Below are positions 55,416 to 64,000 of a stretch of DNA of 64,000 nt, piece by piece. The DNA is from Elgaria multicarinata webbii (Eukaryota; Chordata; Lepidosauria; Squamata; Anguidae). The DNA lies in the NCBI RefSeq assembly GCF_023053635.1, contig NC_086182.1, positions 5,915,001 to 5,979,000 on the forward strand, written 5' to 3'. The position numbers and the translations under genes are program-made. Each line of letters begins with the position of its first letter. The first letter of the stretch is position 1. The notes beneath the pieces are model-generated. The model was not told where the DNA came from, ran no database searches, and saw only the letters and a program-made list of their open reading frames with translations.

Positions 55416-58400
55416 TGTACAAAATCATGCATGGTTCTATGCATGTCTACTCAGAAATAAGCCCTAGTGCAACAGCTTCCTAGGATGCAACGGGGACACG
55501 CTACGAATGAGTCTTCTATGGCAGGAACCAAAGAGCCCGTTCCTAGTGTGCTTTTCCTTTCTGTTTTTTTCCCTGGAGGCGTAGGGACCCCACATTATTT
55601 GTGTCCCCACTTTAAGGCTTTCCACTTCATAGGAAGGGGTGTGGTCTGAGAAGAAGGCTCTGGACTAAGGCATAAAAGGCTTCCTTCGATTCACAGATTT
55701 TGATGAACCAAATTGCTCACTGGGAGCTGTCCTAGGTGCTGCAACATCCAGCTGACCTTGCTGTCCACTGGTGGGCTCCTGCTTCAGACTAGAAAAGGGT
55801 GTTGTGAAAAAGAGGTGCTGAAAAAGTTGCAGACACCAACTCCGAGGAGGGATTCTACTAAAAAGTGGTTACTTCAAATTACATATTTCATCTTTAAGAT
55901 TCTTTATTTATTACATTTCTGTACTGCCTAATAGCCAAAGCTCTCTGGGTGTTTTACAAAAGATTAAAAATGTAACAATGCAATGTAAAATAAAATATAA
56001 AAACATTTACATACAAAAACAATTTAAAACAATCAACCCTAAAAACCACAAGATGGGTTAAAAACCCTGTGGTACTCACAAGAAATGTATGAACCAAAGT
56101 GGACATCTCTGCAATCGTCATTTCATCACTATCCATCCAAGATATTACTGCAGGGGTGCTCAACCTACAGCCCCCTCTTTTCCCTGCAGATCAGCTGATC
56201 AGCGAGGCTTTGGGGAAAAGACTGCCACTATTAGCAATACTGAGACAGTAATCCAGATTGGTGGGGGAGGAAGCTTTCTTCGCCACTAAGCAGGGAAACT
56301 TCATTCTTATCTCTGATCAGAGAATTAAGATAAAAGTGTTTTAAAAGCATTTAAAAAACAGGGGAAGGCTGAACAAGACTATTTATTTATTTATCACTAG
56401 GATCTCAAGCCGGTGTACAAATACAATTATACAACAACATAAAACAGTAAATATACACAGGTAAAAACACATTAAATCATTAATCAAGCTGAAACCAGTA
56501 TAGAATATAAAAGCAGTAAAACCAATTAAAACCATGTGCAAGCTTGGTGAATTTAGCCATCAAGGCTTTGTTAAAAAGCCATGACTTTACTTGGTGCCGG
56601 AATAAAGTCAGCGTCGGTGCCAGTTGGGCCTCCAGGGGGAGGTCATTCCATAGCCGGGGCGCCACAACAGAGAAAGCCCTCTCCCATGTCCCACCATAGC
56701 ATATGTCTTGTGTTGGTGGGACGTGGAGGAGGGTTCCTCCAACAGATCTCAAGTCTCGGGCAGGCAGGCATACACACACACGCACACACACACACACACC
56801 CTTGTTTGCAAGTACTTTCTCCCTTGCTGCCATTTCTGCCTAGGATTCCCTACTAGAACACCTGCTCCAAGCCACCACTTTCATGGAAACATAATGTTGG
56901 AAGGAATCTCGGAAGTCACTCAGTCCAGCCCCTTGCTCAGTGAAGGATCTGCTAGTCTTCCATTCAAACAAAAGCCAAAAGGGACTTCAAGTGATTATGT
57001 TTGAAAACATCTCAGCATCCCAGATTAGGCCTTTCTCTATAGAGGTCAGGATGGAGAACATTGATTGTGAAGATGTGTTTCCTACCAGGTAGGGTGAACC
57101 ACTAACTCTTCCCTGCCTAGCTCAGTTCTTGGTGGCAGCCCTTGGTCTGCTCTTCCAGCTTCCACCATGACATCATCTTTCATCATCATATTCCACTTTG
57201 AATATTCTCCTTGCCCCCACCTCACAATCCCCAGGGTTACCATAGGGACGGACATAAACAATTTTGCATCATCGCAATCCTATTCCTTACTGGACATTTG
57301 ATCAGTTAGGAGCGTTGGAGTTAGTCTCCTCAGAGATTGGCAAATATTTTTGACAGTCGCCTTATCTGGAAATTTGCTTTCGTGATGGCAGGTAGGAAAT
57401 TGTGCCCTCTTGGCATTTAGAAGGATCCTTCTCTTTTCCAGGGGGCTGATGGAGAGACAACAGCTGTGAGATTACGGATCCATAGTTCATGGGGGATAAA
57501 GTTTTGGGGCAGGTTAGAGAAGGTAAAATGTGAGAGCAGCGATAAGAGAAAGTGGAACAAGGAAGAAGCAACTCCACAGCCATAGTCTTGGGCACAATCC
57601 AGCAAAATCAGCCATGACCCCCCCCAGTCCCAGCAATGCCAAGGGGCTTCAGTTAGCCATGCCTAAGGGTAGCACCGGACTTTCAGTGGGAATTAGTCTT
57701 GACTAACATTTGCTGTGCCCTCAATGACTTCATTTCATTCTGACGCATTGGTTTACTTATTTCTGTACTACAATAAAGGTACAAAGCACTTTACAGAGTA
57801 GAATAAGCAAACGGGACAGATCCCTGCCCCAAGGAGTTGCAATGTAAATTTTGCCAGTAGGAACAATGACACAGGAAGATGAGGAAATGCACACAGACTA
57901 TGGCAGGTCCTACTTCGTTTTGGTCACGGAGGTGCGTTTTAAAGCTGACCGAAGTGGTGCCAATTCTGTAGAACGCAATTCTGTAGAACGTTAACGCAAT
58001 GTGCCCTCTCCTCATGTGGTCCCAGGCTTTCCAACTAGCATTAAGGGATAATTGAAAACAAACAAACAAACATCTCCCACAGGGCTGTGGAACAGGGCAG
58101 GAGACTTTGGGGCAGTTCAGAGTGGTAGAGTCAAGAATGTACATGTGGATAAAGTCATCCATGAATGGATTCCTGAAAAGGCTTTAAAAGACAACCCCTC
58201 CGGCTGGGGTTTCCCATGTCTGTAACTGCACGCCACATGGTAGCTTTCGAGAAAGTGTCCAAGGGAGCTGGGAGCTCTTCCGTTTTAATTATTCCAGAGC
58301 AAAAACTTCTGGAAAGACAAAGAATGTTGGGAGAAGAGTAATCTTTAAATAAATAGTGCTCTGTAACAAGAATCGTTCATAGTTTTAATAGGTGAATTTA

Positions 58401-59376
58401 AAAAGAGAAGTTTATTTAGCTGGTGCCCACGTCTGCACGAAATATTCAGATTAATCCATTCACATTTGGGAGAAGCCTTCAGTGTACACAAATGCATATT
58501 TCTCATGCTTGTTGTGGTTTGACTTACTCTTGGGCTCCGCTAACGGACTCCCCTCCCGGCACCTTCCGTTCAGGCCAACTGCCCGTCCCTTTGGACTCCT
58601 TTCACATCATAACATTCTGTGGCTTGGTAGAATCTTGGGGTTACCGTGGGGACAGCAGTAATCCAGTCCATAAGGTCCCAATTCCATGGGTCCCTTTTTA
58701 CTGGAAGCTGGCTTGAGTCAACTCCTCAGAACAGGTTGCTCTGAGGACTTGTCAAAATATTTTTGCCTTGATAATACTGGCAAAGTTGCTTAAAGAGATC
58801 AGAACTATCAATTTCATCATCGTCGTCGTCGTCGTCATTGTTATCATCATCATCAAGAAATCTTTCTCAAAAAGGACTCAATCCAATTTACAAGTTTAAA
58901 ACACAACATTTAAAGCAATTAACCATTCAAATAACACTGCCCCGTAAAAAACTAAATCATTAATGACAACCATAAACAGTTCAATTGACTTATGAAACAG
59001 CCCATCCTATTGCCAGCACATGCAAATTAAGACAGCAAAGTCTTAATATGGTGCTGACAAGACGACAATGTTGGTACGAGGTGGACCTTGCTGAGAACGT
59101 TCCACTATTGGGACAACCACCAAAAAGGCTTTTTTCCTTGTTGCCATCTCTTGGACTTCCCTTGGAGAAGGTATTCAGAGGGTAAGTTTCTTGAGCATCA
59201 ACCCCTCACAAAAACACAAAAACCCTTTATGGGAGCCTTGTGAGGAGCACTGAAATGATGTCTGTGAACACTCAAGACCAGCTAAATCTATTCAATTGCC
59301 CTAAGTGCTGACAGTTGCTCAGGCTGATCAAGAGGTACAATTGTTAATTCCCCTGCCCATTTCATTTGTGTTATAG
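55414..59376. other. Copy B counterpart of 31861-36487
   Basis: Same content as copy A without the 671-bp extra block. No additional gene seen. A short local repeat (GCAATTCTGTAGAACG) at about 57960-57990 is copy-B specific. Confidence 0.6.
55899..56709 (-). mobile_element. L2-type LINE fragments, copy B
   Basis: Counterparts of the copy A fragments: a tail at 55899-55960 and a longer piece at about 56381-56709, with the same VVAPRLWNDLPLEAQLAPT coding end. Confidence 0.8.
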
Positions 59377-60090
59377 ATCAAGCCCCAAATCCACAGCCAC
59401 AGGAAGGCTCAAACCGTCAACCTCAGAGCATCCCAGTGGTGACTGCCAGCTCTACAGTGGGAGGAGGTCCTCACAACATCTATGGAACATCCATGCCATG
59501 TCCGAGCTCCGCCTGGCTGCAGCCTTCAATCTCAGCTCTGCCCGTCCGGCTGAACTCAGGGAGTGCCAGCACCTACAGCTCCCTGCCTCCAGAAACATCT
59601 CACCTGCAGGGAGTTTTGAGGAATCAGAATCAGCTGCAGATTCCCAGCTCAGCAGTTCTTTACCCTCCTGCCCATGGGTGGGGAGCCACTGGCCACCTCC
59701 CTGGGCCGTTCTATGGGCCACCAACATCTCAGTACAGAGGCCTTCCCAGTGCCAGCCCCGTGGAGCAGCTGTATGCCCCCTCCCACCTCCATCCTGGGGC
59801 CAGTCTTCAGCTAGTGCAGATACAGCCTCCCAGGCAAGGACATGTCCAGCCAGCCTCTTTCCAGCCTCTGTACAACCATGTGACCTTGGCCTCCATACCT
59901 TTTAGAGAGAGGAATCCCGTCGTTCAGGCGGACAGAGCTGTCCCTGCATCACCAGCCCCAAACAACAAAGTGGTTTTGGTTCTCAAAGAGGTGGAGCCAC
60001 GAACCGTTGTGACACCTGCTCCAGACAGAGGGTGTTACGCAGCACCATCAAAACCCAGCAATGCCAGAGCAACAGAAGCAGGCTCCACAG
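59377..60090 (+). CDS. C2orf78: C2orf78-like exon 1, copy B (partial gene)
   Basis: Duplicate of 36488-37201 with the same acceptor (AG 59375-59376), donor (GTATGG at 60091) and phases, and no stop in the 714-bp frame. Against copy A I count 8 amino-acid changes and 1 silent change, for example Leu/Pro, Asp/Asn and Phe/Val. The downstream exons are not visible: copy B homology ends at 60388, where a LINE on the minus strand fills the rest of the window. The gene is either broken or continues beyond the LINE. The excess of replacement differences suggests weak constraint on at least one copy, but nine sites are too few to prove it. Confidence 0.7.
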
Positions 60091-60388
60091 GTATGGATGA
60101 TCTTTGCAAGGAGTGCATTCAGCTTCTGAAGGGTATCTCCTGTTGCTTACGTGCTTCTCCTAGCCGTATAGTTACCAAGGTTTTTCAGAGGGATTTGTCC
60201 ACACTCTCCTGTTCTTTTCTGGACGTTTTGGGTACATATTGATCTCTGGGGTGATAATCCAAACTAGGCCTAGCCAATGTGCCCAGGGACTGGCACATGT
60301 ACTGTAAGATTCACCTCTGGAGCTTGTGCAATGTGACTGCCTTCTCTGGCAGATGGCATCTGTTGTCTTCTGGACAGTATTGAATGAG

Positions 60389-63300
60389 TTTCATATTTCA
60401 TATAACTTTATTGCATATTAGCCACTGGGCCATTCGCAAACAGATAACACAATAACATACCCACCGCGAACTTGCCACAAGCCAGCGGAAGTGCTACAAA
60501 TAAGAGTAACTAGGATAACAATCGTCCAGGTTATATTTACAATGTTAACCAACATATAGTATTGGATATTAAAATTAATCGTTTGAGACAATCAGTAGTT
60601 CCCGGGCCTCCATCGCCCGGTGTACAAATTTCGCAGTCCTAAAAGATATATAATAGTCTGTACCAGCCAAAAGAGTAAGGACTACCCCTTTAGAAGTCAT
60701 GAAATTAAACCTGGGAATTAAAGGCTCCAAGTATTGTTTCCTCAGCTCCGCATACCTTGGGCACTCAGCTAGGAAATGAATTATATCCTTGGCTTTAGGG
60801 CAACCTGCTGGGCAATCTACATTGGTGCTAGGGTGCTTTTTAAAGCGTGCCTTCACCTCCATCAGCAAGAGGGAATTTAGCCTGCACCGAGTAAATAGCC
60901 ATCTCAGCTCTTGTGGCATTCCAGAAGTTAAATATAGGGGAGCCTTTCCCGGAGCAGTAATGATACTCTTATAGAGCCCATTTGAGCGGCTCACTTCGAC
61001 CGCTGCCACAGATGACTGAATATCACAGTCATACAGCCTTCTGGCAATCTCATCCTTGGCCCCGTCAAACCCCCTCGTAAGGAGGAATGCTTGCGAGAAA
61101 CCCAATTTGGAGATGGAGTGTCTCATCCTGTCTGCCCATGAATCCTTCCCCATATCGTCATATGTGGACAGCACCAATGGAGGGGCCAGGTGAAATACTA
61201 TCTTTAACCAGAAGGATATAGCTGCTTTTAGCATCAATGTATGGATTGAGAGACATGCAGTTTCCAATATCCTTAGATGTAGATCTAGGAACTCCAAGGG
61301 TCCTGGATAGAAATTTGTGCTGTTCTACTGCTAATGGTGTGATATCTCCATGGGCCCAAATGGGAGCTCCATACAGAATCTGAGGGAGTAGTTTGCTTTT
61401 AAGCAGTTGTAACAGTGGTGCTATCCACTGACCTCCTGCTCCAGCTGCGAAGCGAAAAATGGCATTAGCTGTTACATTGGCCGCTGAGGCTGCTGCACCC
61501 AAATGCTCAGACCAGGATCCGGAGCTTTGAAAAGTTACACCTAAGTATTTATATTTATTCACCTGATCAAGAGGGTGACTGTCTAACTGCCAATGATATA
61601 CTTTCCTCCTTTTCCCAAAAACTAAGATTTTGGTTTTATCATGATTAACCTGAAGGGCTTCCTTCTTGCAATATACGCTTAGCGCTCTCAACATCCTGCG
61701 CATCCCCACTTGCGTATGTGATAGGAGAACAGCGTCGTCTGCATACAATAGCACCGAAATGTTCCTATCCTTTAGGCGGGGTGGGAAGAAGTTATGACTA
61801 GTTAGGGTAGGGACAATAGTATTTAAATAGAGATTGAATAAAAGGGGAGCTAGCAGGCATCCCTGGCGAACTCCTTTATTGGTAGGGATGGGGTCTGATA
61901 GATCACCGTCCGCGGAGGATCTCACGCATAAGCTAGAGTTTTGGTGCAGCCCCTGTATTCTCCTGAGTAGCCTCTGGTCAATGTTTAAGAGTGATAGCCT
62001 CTGCCAAAGGCGGGGACGGTGTATAGAGTCAAAAGCTGCTTTAAAATCTACAAATGCTGCGAAAAGTGAGTGATAAGGAGGGGCTGTATATTTCCCAACT
62101 AGATGTTTTAGTAAGAAGCAGTGGTCTATTGTAGATCTGCCACTTTGAAAACCTGCTTGTTCTTCGGCCAGGAGGTTTTAATCGGCCACCCACAATTCCA
62201 ACTTATCAAGAAGATGTCTTGCGTATAGTTTGCTGGAAATATCCAGCAGGCTAATGGGGCGATAATTTTTAGGCTCTGACCTGCTCCCTTTTTTATAAAT
62301 GGGCACCACTATTGCCACTGACCAATCTTTGGGAAATTTGCTAGATCTGTCAATTGTAGTAAATAGGGCTGCCAACACTGGTATCCACCAGTGAGGGTAG
62401 TCCAACAGGAAGTCTGGTGGGATACTGTTCCTCCCCGGGGCCTTACCCCTCTTTAGCTTTCTTATCAGGGCGGCTACTTCTTCACAGGTGACGGGGGCCA
62501 AGCTATTCGACAGCAGATCTTCCTCCTGCAGAGGGGGTAAGCAGGCAGACTCGTCATAAACCGCCCAGAGAGCTTCGGCTGTGGGGCGGTATATAAATGT
62601 AATTAAATAAATAAATAAATAAATAAAGGAGCAATCGGAAGTGGAGTTCCCATTCCTGAGTGGTAATAGCGGTATCCATAGTGGGGGTCTCAGAATGTCT
62701 TATAGTTGAGATAAGGTGCCAGAATCTGGAGCTGTCGTTGCTTTCAAGTGCTGAAGACAGTTCTGCCCATTTCGTACTAATATATTCCCGCTTCTTATCT
62801 CTGACTAGCATTTTGTAGTTCTTACGCAGTGCCAGGTAGGAAGGAGGTAGTGGGACTATATCCATATCTCTTAGAAGTTTATGTTGTTTGTTAATTTCCC
62901 TTTTGAGTTGTCTGCAGGCCCCGTCAAACCATGGGTTACCCGCCTTTAGCCTCTGTTTTTTTGGGTAGACTTTCTGTAGTAGCAGTGGCTCAGTTGCCGC
63001 TGTGATCTGGGCGTAGGAATCTATTGCTATCTCTGGGTCATTAGAACTGAGCAGCGTGTTTCTCAGGACCTGAAGATTCGCAGAGCACCATAGGTCTTCC
63101 AAGGCTCTTAAGTCCATTTTTGCCCATCTTCGACGGCATATTACATAGCTGCCTGAACTTCGGATTGCAGTTTTATTTCCATTGTTTTCCAAAGCTTTTT
63201 TTACGTATCCCAACTGTACAATCAAAGGCTGATGGTCATTACGTGGGTAGGTGTCAACCTTAATGGACATTATCTCTCCTAATGCTGCTGGCGAGGCTGC

Positions 63301-64000
63301 AACGTAGTCAATAACACTGGCGCCTAGGTGGTTAATGAACGTGAACTCGCCTTTCCTGTCCTCGGGGCAGGAGCCATTAAGGACTATAAGTCCAGTTTGT
63401 AGAATAATTTGAACAAACCTCTTCCCTTGTATATTTATTGTTGAGTCCTTAGAATGTCTATCCTCTATAAATGGAAGGTCGTCCGGTATAAAGTAGAATA
63501 GTTGTTTTATTGCGGACCAGTCCGTACCTATCCGAGCATTGAAGTCACCTGCTAAAATCAGAAGAGCTTCAGGAAACTGAATTTGCAAGGACAGGAGATT
63601 CTCCCAAGTGTTCTTGCTATAGTGGGCCGATTTCCAGGGGGGGATATAAACATTTACCAGAATATATGATGTAGAGTTAATTTTTTAAAAATATGGCCAA
63701 TGCCAGAGATTGTAACTTACTAATAAGGTAACTTTCACAGTTCAGAACTGATGAAATACAACAGGCTAGACCCCCCCATGGTCGCCCTGTGACTTTACCA
63801 GGAGTTGCAGGAATTGCATAAGTTTTATAATTGCTCAGACAAATATCCCCAACACACCAAGTCTCTTGTAGGAGTATTATATCAAAGGATCTGAGGTAGC
63901 TGCTGAAGGTGGGATCGGTTTTTTTGTTGGCCCATCCTGAGATATTCCATGAGACACAATTTATTGGGGTTCGGCCAACTTTATTTTGTCAGGAGGGGTA
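60389..64000 (-). mobile_element. LINE with endonuclease and reverse transcriptase, runs off the window
   Basis: On the minus strand, starting outside the window, it encodes an APE-type endonuclease: NCVSWNISGW, DIILLQETW, LLILAGDFNARIG, VIDYVAASP and RNDHQPLIVQ. The RT follows: KRGKAPGRNSIPPDFL, VVPIYKKGSRSEPKNYRPIS, GVRQGCLLAPLLFNLYL and LLYADDAVLLSH. The C-terminus has a Cys/His knuckle (CPAGCPKAKDIIHFLAECP). I see one in-frame stop (TAA at about 62177), one frameshift near 61265-61297, and an L2 tail inserted at about 62554-62628. The text resembles I/Vingi-type LINEs of lizards, but clade assignment is tentative. It truncates copy B. Confidence 0.85.
62554..62628 (+). mobile_element. L2/SINE 3' tail inserted in the LINE
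   Basis: AAACCGCCCAGAGAGCTTCG, GGGGCGGTATATAAATG and six AATA units lie on the strand opposite to the host LINE and split its frame between endonuclease and RT. Confidence 0.8.

Larger units (their letters stand above)
45122..60388 (+). repeat. Segmental duplication, copy B (interrupted)
   Basis: Second copy of the 29908-37499 block, in the pieces 45122-46494, 51661-52718 and 54724-60388. The gaps are a 5166-bp hAT element and a 2005-bp non-autonomous hAT, each with perfect 8-bp target duplications. The left junction lies at the outer edge of the shared MITE, where L2 sequence replaces copy A's flank. On the right, homology stops where a minus-strand LINE begins (about 60389), so the true right boundary is hidden or outside the window. 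The TA microsatellite is longer than in copy A and the polypyrimidine tract before the PITX exon is shorter. Confidence 0.9.

Overview
The window reads as nuclear DNA of a squamate reptile (lizard or snake). It carries a Sauria-type tRNA SINE (21314-21618), many L2-type and CR1-type LINE fragments, several hAT families with exact 8-bp target duplications, a Tc1 element with long inverted repeats, and CA microsatellites. Genes are sparse and intron-rich, with vertebrate splice signals. There is no operon-like organisation and no CRISPR array, and I found no rRNA or tRNA gene apart from tRNA-derived SINEs.

Layout. 1-29.9 kb is almost entirely transposon sequence of several ages, partly nested: a CR1 split by a hAT MITE and by a Tc1, and a hAT element split by an L2. 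29.9-37.5 kb (copy A) holds a PITX-family terminal homeobox exon and, 5.4 kb downstream on the same strand, the first visible exon of a C2orf78-like (DUF4629) gene. That gene continues to 41.0 kb, giving three coding exons, a TAA stop and a possible poly(A) signal. 41.7-45.1 kb is again CR1 and L2. 45.1-60.4 kb (copy B) is a second, slightly diverged copy of the 29.9-37.5 kb block in the same orientation. It is swollen by a 5.17 kb hAT with transposase, inserted 9 bp after the PITX-like stop codon, and by a 2.0 kb non-autonomous hAT. Copy B is cut off by a LINE on the minus strand (60.39 kb to the window end) just before the second C2orf78-like exon should appear.

Main points. (1) A young direct segmental duplication contains a PITX exon plus a C2orf78-like exon, and its left boundary falls at the edge of a small MITE. 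(2) The PITX-like exon is divergent. Copy A has an intact helix-3 region but has lost its C-terminal OAR region through a deletion ending in the loop of a 15-bp hairpin. Copy B still has the OAR-coding DNA, but it lies out of frame between two compensating frame changes, and it has a Ser at the normally invariant homeodomain Arg53. No 5' homeobox exon is visible for either copy. (3) The 5.17 kb hAT shares its terminal repeats with three roughly 320-bp palindromic MITEs and one 884-bp element, and is the obvious candidate source of their transposase. (4) A roughly 110-bp cassette recurs, often in tandem, inside elements with different terminal repeats.

All similarity statements are by eye. No alignment or database search was run.
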